Shown here: positions 1 through 8,913 of the stretch, one piece after another
Layout: every line of letters begins with the position of its first letter
How positions within the stretch are numbered: position 1 is the stretch's first letter
Assembly: GCF_009768975.1 (NCBI RefSeq)
Contig: NZ_CP035733.1
Span: 620,001 to 684,000, forward strand
From: Sphingorhabdus lacus
Lineage (GTDB): Bacteria > Pseudomonadota > Alphaproteobacteria > Sphingomonadales > Sphingomonadaceae
DNA: 64,000 nt
Reading direction: 5' to 3'
Position numbers and translations under genes: made by a program
Notes under the pieces: generated by a model
The model's database searches: none
What the model was told of the DNA's origin: nothing
What the model saw: the letters and a program-made list of their open reading frames with translations, nothing else

Positions 1-955
1 CGCAGGTCGCGCCATATTCGGGTGCCATGTTAGCAAGCGTCGCGCGGTCGGCAAGGCTGAGCGAGGCAAGGCCGGGGCCGTAATATTCAACAAAGCGTCC
101 GACCACACCCTTGGCGCGCAACATCTGGGTCGCAGTCAACACAAGATCGGTTGCGGTCACGCCTTCGGCAAGTGCGCCGGTCAGCTTGAACCCGACGACT
201 TCGGGGATCAACATCGAAACCGGCTGGCCCAACATGGCCGCTTCCGCTTCGATGCCACCTACGCCCCAACCGAGCACGCCAAGGCCGTTGATCATGGTCG
301 TGTGACTATCGGTACCAACACAGGTATCTGGATAAGCAATGGTTGCGCCATCGTCCGTAGTGGAGGTCCATACGGCCTGTGCAATATGTTCCAGATTGAC
401 CTGGTGGCAGATACCCGTCCCGGGAGGGACTGCCTTGAAATTGGCGAGGGATTTCGAGCCCCATTTCAAAAAGTCATAACGCTCCGCATTGCGCTGATAT
501 TCGATCTCCACATTCTGTTCAGCTGCCTTAGGATGACCGAATTCGTCGACCATTACGGAGTGGTCGATGACCAGATGCACCGGAACCAGTGGATTGATTT
601 TCTGCGCGTCACCGCCCAGCTTATTCATCGCATCGCGCATCGCCGCCAGATCGACCACGCATGGCACACCGGTAAAATCCTGCAACAGCACGCGGGCAGG
701 GCGATACTGGATTTCGCGGGTGGACTTGGGGTCCTTTTGCCAATCGATTAGCGCCTGCACATCATGGACTGAAACCGTAAAGCCACCATCTTCAAAGCGA
801 AGCAGATTTTCGAGCAACACTTTCATCGAAAAGGGCAAACGCGAAACATCACCGAGCTTTTCAGCCACTTTCTTGATGGAGAAATAATCCACGGTCTTGC
901 CACCCGCTGAGAGGGTAGTGCGGGTTTGCAGGCTGTCTAATCCGATTGCAGTCAT
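1..955 (-). CDS. acnA: Aconitate hydratase AcnA, N-terminal part (runs off the window)
   Basis: Isomerises citrate to isocitrate in the TCA cycle (cytoplasmic 4Fe-4S enzyme). The first 318 residues are visible and match the N-terminal domain of the AcnA/IRP1 family: an early segment with [14 protein letters not shown], then [14 protein letters not shown], then the [20 protein letters not shown] stretch followed by [13 protein letters not shown]. The Fe-S ligand cysteines lie further on and are outside the window. The start at 955 has an AAGGGG ribosome binding site 9 nt upstream. Identification is strong from family motifs. Confidence 0.95.
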   Translation of the reverse strand, partial: MTAIGLDSLQTRTTLSAGGKTVDYFSIKKVAEKLGDVSRLPFSMKVLLENLLRFEDGGFTVSVHDVQALIDWQKDPKSTREIQYRPARVLLQDFTGVPCVVDLAAMRDAMNKLGGDAQKINPLVPVHLVIDHSVMVDEFGHPKAAEQNVEIEYQRNAERYDFLKWGSKSLANFKAVPPGTGICHQVNLEHIAQAVWTSTTDDGATIAYPDTCVGTDSHTTMINGLGVLGWGVGGIEAEAAMLGQPVSMLIPEVVGFKLTGALAEGVTATDLVLTATQMLRAKGVVGRFVEYYGPGLASLSLADRATLANMAPEYGATC

Positions 956-1174
956 TGGTAAGTACCCCTTTGATGTTGGGCTTTTTGCTGGATGGGGAAC
1001 GGCTACTCCCGCTCCCTTCGACTATAGCTCGTCGAAGGTTACATAACAGTTGTCAGCGGGCAGCCAAACCAGCGTAAAAGCGGGAGATTCGATTGCTGCG
1101 CGCGCCTTAGCGTGATGGGAAAGGAAAGGGAAGTGGAGTTTAATCCAAGAAGTTGTCTAGAAAAATGCGATTAT

Positions 1175-1360
1175 TTACCCCGCACGCAAAATCCCCGTCA
1201 CCTCATCTAACGTTCCACGCACGCGTAAAAGTTGGTCTTTGCCGAATACGATTAGACATTCGTCATGCGCGTTGTCGGCGGTGCGGATGAATTGGACGAT
1301 TTCGGGATTTACTGAGATTTTCTGACCGCGTGTGTCGGTCAGGATGACGAAAGGGATCAT
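1175..1360 (-). CDS. Small FlbD-like protein (61 aa)
   Basis: A 61-residue soluble protein. It opens MIPFVILTDTRG and continues with a predicted beta-rich pattern (SVNPEIVQFIR, then ECLIVFGKDQLLRV) that resembles the small FlbD family, which is named after a gene in Gram-positive flagellar operons. The in-frame ATG at 1360 is chosen over an upstream start at 1408 because AAGGAA lies about 5-6 nt upstream of it. No flagellar genes are nearby, so a motility role is not supported here. The family assignment is an inference from pattern only. Confidence 0.6.
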   Translation of the reverse strand: MIPFVILTDTRGQKISVNPEIVQFIRTADNAHDECLIVFGKDQLLRVRGTLDEVTGILRAG

Positions 1361-1470
1361 AATGGTTCCTTTTTGCTTTACGGACCGTTTTGGCAGCTTT
1401 GGGAGCAAGGCGCAAAGGTTCTCAGGATACGATCAACCCAACATATGTTAATATAAAGGGTTGAAGGAGA

Positions 1471-1677
1471 TTAGATCAATACCATCTGCCCGGCGGCATC
1501 GTTTCGGAGTTGTGTCCGAGCGTTTTGGGCAGCTGCTACAGCATTGCGATAGTGAATTGTGCCATAGCGTTCTGCTTCTTCGAAATTTACAGGCGTCCAT
1601 TCTTCGCCTGGATATACAGTTTCATAAATCGCACGGGCGGCGGCGCGTAGTTGGTTGTCGTGCAGCAAAGCGGGCAC
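1471..1677 (-). CDS. Small conserved-looking protein of unknown function (68 aa)
   Basis: Not recognised as a known family. The GTG at 1677 is the likely start because AAAAGGAGACC sits just upstream at good spacing; the longer frame to 1767 lacks such a site. The protein is soluble and helical in appearance: VPALLHDNQLRAAARAIYE, a central YPGEEWTPVNFEEAERYG, then an Ala/Asn-rich tail. It lies downstream of the GGDEF-EAL gene on the same strand (about 100 bp apart), so co-transcription is possible. Confidence 0.55.
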   Translation of the reverse strand: MPALLHDNQLRAAARAIYETVYPGEEWTPVNFEEAERYGTIHYRNAVAAAQNARTQLRNDAAGQMVLI

Positions 1678-1776
1678 GGCGGGTCTCCTTTTGCTTGATT
1701 CGGGGCGAAAGGATAAAAGTTCTTTATATGTTCCGCAATTAAAGAACGACAATCGGTCGAACTGCACGGTTTGATG

Positions 1777-3969
1777 TTAGTCTTGGAAGTCCATCACGCT
1801 GTGGCCAGACACAGCAGCGACTTGCATAAATTGTGGTTTGGTATGCGGTGCGCCGGGAATAGCGGCCGCGGCCAATATATAGGGCGATACGCGGTGCCGG
1901 GTGCACAGACCGCCGGCACCATCGCTAACCAGCGGTGTTTCGAATTCCACGGCGATCATTGCATCTTGCGCACGGGTCACAGTGCAAACGACAAGTTGCC
2001 CGCCGCCTAGATCAAGCACCAAACCGGTGCCCTCCGGTACACCCAGCAAACCGTCGATCAACGCACCCGTCTTCGACAGGTTACGCATCAGCGCATCGTA
2101 ACGATGGTCGTCATGAATAACGCCGATACGCCGGAATACGGAACGGCGTTCGGGCCGATGGCGTTCGGGGCCATCGGGTTCGATGCTCAGGTCGCCACAT
2201 TTCAGGCGGTGCAGTACCGTTTCTTGAGTGAGTGCCTTGGAATAAATCCATCCCTGAATGAAGCGGGCGCCCTTGGATTTGACGACTTCCAACTGGTCGA
2301 AGGCTTCAACGCCCTCGACGGTGGTTTCCATGCCCAAGGCATCGGAAAGACCTATAATTGCGGCGATGATTTTTGCGCTATTCTGGTCCTTCTGTGTGCA
2401 ACTATCGACAAACGTACGGTCGACCTTAATCTTGTCAAAAGGGGCTGAGCGCAGATAGCTGAGCGAGGAATAGCCGGTTCCAAAATCGTCCAGTGCAAGT
2501 CGAACGCCCAATTCTTTCAATGCCCGGAATATATCATCGATGGTCTCGCCATCGCCCATGAACACGCTTTCTGTAAGCTCAAGTTCTAGGCGATTGGGCT
2601 CAAGGCCAGAGGTTTCGAGCGCGTGGGTTACTATGTAGATCAGATCCGAATGCGCAAATTGCGCTGCTGATACATTGACGGCGACACGAACCGATTTTGG
2701 CCATTTCATTGCATCCTGACACGCCTTGTTCAGCGCCCATGCGCCGATCTGGTTGATCAAGTCGGATTCTTCCGCAATTGGAACGAACACATCGGGCCCG
2801 ATCGTCCCGCGTTCGGGATGTTCCCAACGCATGAGCGCTTCGAACGTGACTACCATATTGTCTTCGGTACGCACGACGGGCTGGTAATGAAGTTCCAAAA
2901 GCTCATTAGCGAGCGCATCACGCAAACCTTCTTCGAGTAGGCGGCGTTCTTCGGCTTCGTCTTTCAGGTCGGCAGAATAGAAACGGAACTGGCCACGACC
3001 GCCATTTTTTGCGGCATAAAGCGCAAGGTCGGCGTTGTGGATCAGGTCCAGCTTATCGATGCCGTCATAAGGCGAGATTGCAATGCCGACCGAGGTGCCG
3101 ATGGTCGCGCGTTTGTCGTCAATTGTATATGGCTGCGACACGATCTGGATGATTTTGTTCGCAAGCTCGCCCAATTTGCCGCGGTCATCAAGGTCGGGTA
3201 GGATAATCTGAAATTCGTCGCCGCCCAAACGCCCTATTTCGCCGCGGGCGCCTACTACCCGTTCCAGCCGACGCGCAACCTGGCAAAGCAGATCATCGCC
3301 AGCAGGGTGACCGAGCGTGTCGTTGACATGTTTAAACCGGTCAAGATCGAGCATGATGAGCGTACAGCTGCGTTTTGCCGATTTATAGGCGGACAATATG
3401 CTTTCCAGCTTCTTGTCCATGCGGTGACGGTTCGCAAGGCCGGTCAGCGAGTCAAATTCGGCCAAACGGGAGTCGACAAGTTTACGCTCATACTCGACAG
3501 TTATGTCTTTCGCGCTGCCGCGATAGCCTTGAAAGTTGCCTGATTTATCGAATTTGGGATGGCCCGAGATGGACCACCATGTATGACGTCCCTCATCTTG
3601 CTTCGAATTCAAGGCAAAGCGTACAGTCTGGTCGACGATCTTGTTGCGCGCGGTCAGTTGGAAATTGAGTGGCCTGTCAGAACGGTCGCCGCTTGTGCCA
3701 CTGTCCGTTTCAAACAGAGCGTTTAGCGGCTGTGCTAGCAATTCCTCTATCGGGCGGCTCAACTTTTCGGCGGCATTTTCCGATATATAAATAAGTCGAA
3801 ACTCTGCGTCAGTTGCCCACAACCAACCGATGCCGGCATGTTCAAAGTCGTCCAGCACTTCAAGCCGGCGGTTTGCGTCGTTCGCCGTGATGACTGCTAC
3901 TGAGCCATAACGTGCGTTATCGCTAGAGCCCACACCGGGAAAGCTACGGAAGAGTTTTGCGACTGCCAT
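1777..3969 (-). CDS. PAS-GGDEF-EAL-PilZ cyclic-di-GMP signalling protein
   Basis: A 730-residue cytoplasmic protein for synthesis and/or breakdown of cyclic di-GMP. Domains in order: PAS about 35-160 (ends GYRGSAKDITVEYE); GGDEF about 165-335 with intact GGDEF at 249-253; EAL about 345-590 with EAL at 377-379 and DDFGTGYSS at 494-502; a C-terminal PilZ-like domain about 600-690 with an arginine-rich RRSVFRR segment and NLSKTGA. No RxxD inhibitory site is visible five residues before GGDEF. The GGDEF and EAL motifs look intact, so either activity is possible, and PilZ suggests product sensing. No transmembrane segment is seen. The start is the ATG at 3969; a TTG two codons upstream is possible, and no strong ribosome binding site decides. 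Confidence 0.93.
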   Translation of the reverse strand: MAVAKLFRSFPGVGSSDNARYGSVAVITANDANRRLEVLDDFEHAGIGWLWATDAEFRLIYISENAAEKLSRPIEELLAQPLNALFETDSGTSGDRSDRPLNFQLTARNKIVDQTVRFALNSKQDEGRHTWWSISGHPKFDKSGNFQGYRGSAKDITVEYERKLVDSRLAEFDSLTGLANRHRMDKKLESILSAYKSAKRSCTLIMLDLDRFKHVNDTLGHPAGDDLLCQVARRLERVVGARGEIGRLGGDEFQIILPDLDDRGKLGELANKIIQIVSQPYTIDDKRATIGTSVGIAISPYDGIDKLDLIHNADLALYAAKNGGRGQFRFYSADLKDEAEERRLLEEGLRDALANELLELHYQPVVRTEDNMVVTFEALMRWEHPERGTIGPDVFVPIAEESDLINQIGAWALNKACQDAMKWPKSVRVAVNVSAAQFAHSDLIYIVTHALETSGLEPNRLELELTESVFMGDGETIDDIFRALKELGVRLALDDFGTGYSSLSYLRSAPFDKIKVDRTFVDSCTQKDQNSAKIIAAIIGLSDALGMETTVEGVEAFDQLEVVKSKGARFIQGWIYSKALTQETVLHRLKCGDLSIEPDGPERHRPERRSVFRRIGVIHDDHRYDALMRNLSKTGALIDGLLGVPEGTGLVLDLGGGQLVVCTVTRAQDAMIAVEFETPLVSDGAGGLCTRHRVSPYILAAAAIPGAPHTKPQFMQVAAVSGHSVMDFQD

Positions 3970-4079
3970 CGTCAATCCACATCAGGCAAGGGTAAAAGAA
4001 ACCGGTTCATAAGAAATACACCCTAAACCGGGTTGGTTACCATAACGCTAATAAACGGCGGTTTTCGGGGTAGTTTCCA

Positions 4080-4352
4080 TCAAATCAGGGTTATTCTCAC
4101 CCGCTTATCCCGGCTTGTATGGCCAGATATGATCGTCACTGCCCCTTTGGGAAGCTTCAGGGTCTTAGCGAGCAAAGAAATCACTGCCTTGTTTGCTTTA
4201 CCATCTTCGGGTGCGGTGCGAATCCAAATTTTTAAAGAAGCGTTTTCGATCGCCAGCCTTTCGACCTTTGCTCCCGGAACGACCCGCAAACGAATTTCTT
4301 CCTCGACATTCAATAATGCAATGATGTCCTGGGTTGATGGCGCAGCTGACAT
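4080..4352 (-). CDS. DUF167 / YggU family protein
   Basis: A 90-residue protein with the full DUF167 signature: RVVPGAKVERL, then APEDGKANKAVISLLAKTL and ISGHTSRDKRVRI. Family members are small soluble proteins of unknown function. The internal ATG at 4352 gives the usual family length; the longer frame to 4472 would add about 40 residues unlike the family and overlap the divergent gene. It is divergent from the exported protein that starts at 4465. Confidence 0.88.
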   Translation of the reverse strand: MSAAPSTQDIIALLNVEEEIRLRVVPGAKVERLAIENASLKIWIRTAPEDGKANKAVISLLAKTLKLPKGAVTIISGHTSRDKRVRITLI

Positions 4353-4464
4353 GGGGACCCCGTTTATCGAAAAATTGATGCAGATTTTGCTACCCATCTG
4401 CCCTTGTCCCGCGATACACTGAGGACGACCCGGTTGGTAATCATTCGAAGAAGACAGGAATGCA

Positions 4465-4998
4465 ATGAACAAGAGAATGTTGAAAGCCGTTTTTCGATTT
4501 GCGCCTTTGGCAGTTATTACTGCTAGCGCGGCATTGAGCCCCGTTCAGGTGGCGGCGCAGAATGTTGCTCGATCGCCGATTTCTTTGACAAGCGACGTGA
4601 AAATTGAGCGAATAGAGGTAGGTGCCAATGGTGCCGAAGAAGTAAAATTGTTTAGCCCTAGCGATATTGCGGTGGTTCCCGGCGACAAAGTTCTGTTTAT
4701 GTTGCAAGTCCAGAACTCCGGAACAGAACCGGCAGCCGGTTTTGTTGCGACCAATCCTTTGCCTGCCCCCGTACGCTTTACAGCTGTGACAGAGGGCTGG
4801 GCTGATGTGTCTGTGGATGGTGGTTTGACCTGGGGAAAACTTACTATTCTAAAGGTTAAGATAAAAGACGCAGCGGGAACAGCCGAAGTCGAACGCGCCG
4901 CTGGTCCTGAAGATGTGACTCATGTCCGCTGGGTTTTTGCTGATCCGATCGCTGCTGGCGCCAAGAAAACCATCAGCTATCGTGGTGTGGTGAAATAG
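4465..4998 (+). CDS. Exported DUF11-like protein of unknown function
   Basis: A 177-residue protein with a Sec signal peptide: basic MNKRMLK, then a hydrophobic stretch ending around VQVAAQ at residues 27-32. The mature part resembles the DUF11 (conserved repeat) Ig-like fold: VVPGDKVLFMLQVQNSGTEPA followed by NPLPAPV is typical of that domain, and the C-terminal ISYRGVVK ends it. Likely periplasmic. AGGA lies upstream of the ATG at good spacing. A perfect hairpin follows the stop codon. Function unknown. Confidence 0.78.
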   Translation: MNKRMLKAVFRFAPLAVITASAALSPVQVAAQNVARSPISLTSDVKIERIEVGANGAEEVKLFSPSDIAVVPGDKVLFMLQVQNSGTEPAAGFVATNPLPAPVRFTAVTEGWADVSVDGGLTWGKLTILKVKIKDAAGTAEVERAAGPEDVTHVRWVFADPIAAGAKKTISYRGVVK

Positions 4999-5032
4999 GA
5001 AGAGAGGCGCAGAGTTACCTGCGCCTCTCTTC
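4999..5032. terminator. Perfect 14-bp hairpin between convergent genes
   Basis: Arms 4999-5012 (GAAGAGAGGCGCAG) and 5019-5032 pair perfectly around a 6-nt loop. It begins right at the stop of the exported protein and reaches the stop of the opposing gene at 5031. No long T run follows on either strand, so its role as a bidirectional terminator is inferred from position and stem strength. Confidence 0.6.
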
Positions 5033-5510
5033 ACTCGACTATCGTAACCTCGATGTGTGGCCAGCGGTCGGTCATCGCCTTGGTCCATCTATCTTGGTCG
5101 TGGGGAATAACTTCCTCATCGAAATAGAACTGGCGATTCCCCTTGAGGTCGTACAAGTGGACTTCATCGCTGCCCTCGCTCTGCTTTACAATGCGGATTG
5201 AGCCGATATCTGAAGGCGCAATATGCCCACTGTCGCCATCGGACTTACCGACGCGGTTCTGCCACCACGTCAGAGCCCCAGTTTCCGGATCGATCCGGCT
5301 TCCTCGCCTCGGGTTTGCAAGTAGTTGCGCAAATCCGCCAAGCCCAAATACAGCGCCCACGACAAAAGCGAGTGGTACAAGCCAAGGTGCGCATTCGCCT
5401 GAACTGTTGCAATTATCCGGCGGGATCGATGGTCGCTCCTCCAAACATGAAGCAAGCGCCGACGATGGTAATTCCCCACGCACGCAGATCTGTTCGCGCG
5501 CTTCGTTCAT
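5031..5510 (-). CDS. Membrane-anchored protein of unknown function; N-terminus possibly frameshifted
   Basis: Not recognised. In this frame: about 38 N-terminal residues of unremarkable composition, a segment NCNSSGEC, one transmembrane helix about 43-65 (WLVPLAFVVGAVFGLGGFAQLL), then a soluble domain to residue 159 with a beta-like pattern (SDIGSIRIVKQSEGSDEVHLYDLKG). An overlapping frame (start ATG 5547, stop at 5413-5415) encodes a second hydrophobic helix immediately upstream, WGITIVGACFMFGGATI. Joining the two frames gives a cleaner two-helix membrane protein, so the N-terminus may be broken by a one-base shift, real or artefactual. Confidence 0.5.
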   Translation of the reverse strand: MNEAREQICVRGELPSSALASCLEERPSIPPDNCNSSGECAPWLVPLAFVVGAVFGLGGFAQLLANPRRGSRIDPETGALTWWQNRVGKSDGDSGHIAPSDIGSIRIVKQSEGSDEVHLYDLKGNRQFYFDEEVIPHDQDRWTKAMTDRWPHIEVTIVE

Positions 5511-5771
5511 AACTTAGTTGGTCATCCTTGTGGTTACCCGGAGTCATATGACGCACGTACCGGCTGACATTTAACAAACTGCTCACAAATGGGTACGATG
5601 CAAAGCCGCATCCGCCGTTAATTTCTGTGTCCCGCTTGTCCCGCGCTGGCACAAAGCGCCCGGTTAGACTGGGTAAATACGACTCGGAGCATCTATTAAC
5701 CACCTTTAGGACTAGCTTTTGTACATTCGCGGACGCAGCGTCTGGCGATGAAGTATACAGGAGTCAGCATA

Positions 5772-6536
5772 ATGCGTGCTTTCCCACGCCTCACGTTTCC
5801 GCTTTTGCTGGGCATGGCTCTTGCTTTGCCGCTTGCCGCCTGCGGCAGTGAAAATGCGAATGACGCGGCGGTCGCGGAATTGGACAATAAGCTAGTGGGC
5901 AAAGGCAGTGATCCCGAAGCAAATTCTGCGTTGAACGACCGAATCCTCGTCGATCCCGATTTGACCGACAGCGCTAACGTGAATAGCGTCAAGGGTTCGG
6001 ATAAGCCGCTTTCGGGCGCAGCGCCTGCAAATGGCGGAGACGCTTCGATTGAAACTCTAGACAGCGCGAAATTGATGCGGGCGCCGAAAGCGACTGTCGT
6101 GGCTGCCGAAGATTGCGCCAATTGCGGTGAACGACGCGCTGCGACATTAGGGGGGCTTGCTGCTGACCAAGGTGTAACACGTGGCAAGGGCACCTGTGAT
6201 GCTAAGCTGCAATACGGCACGGGATGGGCTAATCGTATGCCGCCAGAATTCCCTGTCTATCCACGCGGCCGCGTCAAAGAGGCCGGAGGCGTAGATGGTG
6301 GCATTTGTGATATCCGCGTGGTTTCGTTCATTACATCTGCCGCGATGCAGAATGTCATCGACTATTATTACACTCGCGCGCGCAAGTCCGGTTACAATGC
6401 AGAGCATCAGGTCCGTGCGGGCGAGCATGTTCTGGGCGGCACTCGCGACAATGACGGCGGCGCCTATTTCATTACTTTCAACAAAGCTTCAGGCGGCGGT
6501 ACTGCCGTAGATATTGTGGCCAACAACGGCCGCTAA
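5772..6536 (+). CDS. Predicted lipoprotein of unknown function
   Basis: A 254-residue protein that begins with a lipoprotein signal peptide: MRAFPRL, a hydrophobic core and the lipobox LAAC with the lipidated cysteine at residue 24. After a long low-complexity linker with acidic and Gly/Ala-rich segments and a CANC pair, a folded C-terminal half starts near residue 135 (GTCDAKLQYGTGWANRMPPE) and contains YYTRARKSGYNAEH. The ATG at 5772 is chosen over 5748 because AGGAG lies 8 nt upstream and the signal peptide then starts correctly. A strong terminator follows. Function unknown. Confidence 0.8.
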   Translation: MRAFPRLTFPLLLGMALALPLAACGSENANDAAVAELDNKLVGKGSDPEANSALNDRILVDPDLTDSANVNSVKGSDKPLSGAAPANGGDASIETLDSAKLMRAPKATVVAAEDCANCGERRAATLGGLAADQGVTRGKGTCDAKLQYGTGWANRMPPEFPVYPRGRVKEAGGVDGGICDIRVVSFITSAAMQNVIDYYYTRARKSGYNAEHQVRAGEHVLGGTRDNDGGAYFITFNKASGGGTAVDIVANNGR

Positions 6537-6562
6537 ACAGAATTTTCAGACCGAAGCGCCTG

Positions 6563-6591
6563 GGGCGGCTGAAATGCCGCCCTATTTTTTT
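6563..6591 (+). terminator. Rho-independent terminator after the lipoprotein gene
   Basis: Stem GGGCGGC (6563-6569) pairs with GCCGCCC (6576-6582) around a 6-nt loop, followed by TA and a run of seven to eight T. It separates the lipoprotein gene from crcB. Confidence 0.85.
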
Positions 6592-6654
6592 GCCCGTAAC
6601 CCTGTCCCGTCCGTCTCGCTTCCCTTATTGGCCTTCGCCCGCTAAGGCTCAGGA

Positions 6655-7032
6655 ATGTATTCGATCCTTCTTGTCATGTCCGGCGGCGCGATTGGGGCGG
6701 GGTTGCGCTTTGGTTTGTCGCGGGCTCTGCCTTATTCGGGGCAGGGTTGGCCGTGGTCGACCTTTGTCGCCAATATATTGGGCGGCTTGGCTATGGGGAT
6801 TTTGGCAGCATGGGTATTGCGGGGTGATAACTCGGCTGAACCATTGCGACTGTTTGTGGGCGTCGGAGTGTTAGGCGGGTTTACGACATTCAGCGCGTTC
6901 AGCCTAGAAATGGCTCGGATGATAGAGCAAGGGCAAACGGGACTGGCCGCTGGGTATGCGCTGGCTTCGGTTCTTCTTGCGTTAGGGGCATTATTTGCCG
7001 GTATGACGGCAGCAAAGGCATTTTGGACATGA
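6655..7032 (+). CDS. crcB: Fluoride ion channel CrcB (Fluc)
   Basis: A 125-residue inner-membrane protein with four hydrophobic helices, the family length. It exports fluoride. Family signatures are present: GGAIGAGLRFGLSR near the N-terminus, FVANILGG with the pore asparagine, and GGFTTFSAFSLE, which holds the central sodium-site and phenylalanine-box residues. AAGG lies 7 nt upstream of the ATG. The stop overlaps the next gene as ATGA. No fluoride riboswitch sequence is recognisable in the leader. Confidence 0.93.
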   Translation: MYSILLVMSGGAIGAGLRFGLSRALPYSGQGWPWSTFVANILGGLAMGILAAWVLRGDNSAEPLRLFVGVGVLGGFTTFSAFSLEMARMIEQGQTGLAAGYALASVLLALGALFAGMTAAKAFWT

Positions 7033-8243
7033 GTAAGAACGACGAAAAAGGGATACGGCAATTTGTCGTCGAACCCGACGATGATGGCATCCGGCTTGAT
7101 CGCTGGTTCAAACGGCATTTGCCCGATGCCTCGTTCAATATTGTCTCGCGCTGGGCGCGAACCGGGCAGTTACGTGTCGATGGCAAGCGCGCGACGCCAG
7201 GCGATCGCTTGCTGGCAGGGCAGGCGATCCGTGTTCCGCCTGCGGACACATCCGCAGCGGCCAGCGCGCGGCCGGTCCGCAAGCGTAGAGAATTGACCGA
7301 GGACGAGATGGAGTTCGCTCTGTCCATGGTCATTCACAAGGACGACGCGGCACTTGTCATCAACAAGCCTGCGGGGTTGGCGACGCAAGGTGGGACCAAG
7401 ACCGAAAACCATGTAGACGGCCTGTTGGATGCTCTGTTCTTTGAAATGGATAACCGGCCCAAACTTGTTCACCGGTTGGACAAGGATACGTCGGGCGCAC
7501 TGCTTTTGGCTCGGACGTCGCGTTCGGCAGGGCATTTTTCCAAGGCATTTTCATCGCGCACGGCGCGCAAAGTTTATTGGGCGCTTGTTGTGGGTGTACC
7601 CGACATCGCGGACGGATTCATTGACCTTCCCATCGGCAAGCAGCCGGGAAGCGGTGGCGAGAAGATGCATGTCGATGAGCAAAACGGTCAGTCTGCTCGG
7701 ACCCGATATCGCATCGTCGAGCGTGCCGGTAACACGTGCGCATGGGTTGAGTTGCAACCCTATACTGGACGCACGCACCAGCTACGCGTACATATGGCCG
7801 CGATCGGGCATCCTATTGTCGGCGACGGCAAATATGGTGGAAAGGATGCGTTTCTTACCGGCACCATCAGCCGGAAAATGCATTTGCACGCACGCCGTTT
7901 GCGTATCGATCATCCGCAGGGACATCAGATCGATGTGCGTGCAGATTTGCCTCCACATATGCAGGACAGTTTTGCTGACCTCGGGTTCGATATTGAACTG
8001 GGCGACGCGCTTGTCCTCGACGCGCCCAAATATTCTGAAACGGCCGAAGGCAAGAAACGTATCGCCGCCAATATTGCCAAGTCTGCGCGCAAGGAACGCA
8101 AGGGCGAGCGCCGCTCGCGTGGCACTGTTACCGACAAACCAAAGGATAAGAAACGCAGCCAGCTGGCGACGGGTAAAAAAATCGCTGCGAAAAAGCCTGT
8201 AATTAAAAAGTCTGTGGTCAAGAAGCCGGTGTTGAAGAAGTGA
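7029..8243 (+). CDS. RluA-family 23S rRNA pseudouridine synthase with a lysine-rich tail
   Basis: Converts uridine to pseudouridine in rRNA. Domains: S4 RNA-binding about 21-70 (RLDRWFKRHLPDASF) and PseudoU_synth_2 about 105-310 with HRLDKDTSG at 148-156, catalytic Asp151, and later PYTGRTHQLRVHMA. At 404 residues it is longer than typical because of a basic C-terminal tail (about 335-404) ending in repeats such as KKPVIKKSVVKKPVLKK, likely extra RNA contact. The ATG at 7029 overlaps the crcB stop. Most like RluC/RluD; the exact target uridine cannot be told. Confidence 0.9.
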   Translation: MSKNDEKGIRQFVVEPDDDGIRLDRWFKRHLPDASFNIVSRWARTGQLRVDGKRATPGDRLLAGQAIRVPPADTSAAASARPVRKRRELTEDEMEFALSMVIHKDDAALVINKPAGLATQGGTKTENHVDGLLDALFFEMDNRPKLVHRLDKDTSGALLLARTSRSAGHFSKAFSSRTARKVYWALVVGVPDIADGFIDLPIGKQPGSGGEKMHVDEQNGQSARTRYRIVERAGNTCAWVELQPYTGRTHQLRVHMAAIGHPIVGDGKYGGKDAFLTGTISRKMHLHARRLRIDHPQGHQIDVRADLPPHMQDSFADLGFDIELGDALVLDAPKYSETAEGKKRIAANIAKSARKERKGERRSRGTVTDKPKDKKRSQLATGKKIAAKKPVIKKSVVKKPVLKK

Positions 8244-8250
8244 AGCTACC

Positions 8251-8913
8251 GTGAAGGGAAAGCTCGCCATATTCGACTGCGATGGCACGCTGGTCGATAG
8301 CCAGGCCAACATTTGTCTGGCCATGGAGCATGCGTTTGAACAAGCGGGAATGAACCCGCCCTCGCGCCATGCTATCCGCCGGATTGTAGGATTAAGCCTT
8401 GTCGAAATCATGCGCGTCCTGCTGCCCGACTCCGATGCTTCGCTTCATGCGGAAATGGCAGATAGATATAGGTCATCCTATCTCATTCTGCGCAACAACG
8501 GGTTGGAGCATGAACCCCTCTATGACGGCATGGCCGCGCTTTTGGCGTCGATGGACGAGAGCGGTTGGTTGTTGGGTGTCGCGACTGGTAAGTCGGATCG
8601 CGGGTTGGAACGTTGCCTTGACCATCATGCGATAAAGAGTTTGTTTGTCACACTGCAAACCGCCGATCGCCATCCGTCGAAGCCACATCCGTCTATGGTC
8701 TATCAGGCACTCGCCGATGCGGGGGTAAAAGCGCAACAGGCTGTTGTCATCGGGGATACCGTCTATGATATCCACATGGGACGCGCCGCCGGTACGCGCA
8801 CCATCGGCGTAAACTGGGGTTACCATCCCGTAGAAGAATTGCGTGAAGCGGGCGCGGATGCGATCGCCGAATCCATGGATGAACTTGCCGCTCTTTTGGG
8901 AGAATTTGCGTGA
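8251..8913 (+). CDS. HAD-family hydrolase, phosphoglycolate phosphatase-like
   Basis: A 220-residue cytoplasmic phosphatase of the HAD superfamily. Motif I DCDGTLVDS has the nucleophile Asp9 and Asp11; motif II is VATGKSD; the motif III/IV region has KPHPSMVYQALADAG and VVIGDTVYDIHMGRAAG. The cap-domain arrangement matches the Gph/PpaX subgroup; the substrate is unknown. The GTG start at 8251 follows the previous stop by 7 nt. The stop overlaps the next gene (GTGA). Confidence 0.88.
   Translation: MKGKLAIFDCDGTLVDSQANICLAMEHAFEQAGMNPPSRHAIRRIVGLSLVEIMRVLLPDSDASLHAEMADRYRSSYLILRNNGLEHEPLYDGMAALLASMDESGWLLGVATGKSDRGLERCLDHHAIKSLFVTLQTADRHPSKPHPSMVYQALADAGVKAQQAVVIGDTVYDIHMGRAAGTRTIGVNWGYHPVEELREAGADAIAESMDELAALLGEFA

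Noticed and set aside
6592-6654. Fluoride riboswitch before crcB
   Set aside because: The leader does not contain the conserved riboswitch sequence elements.
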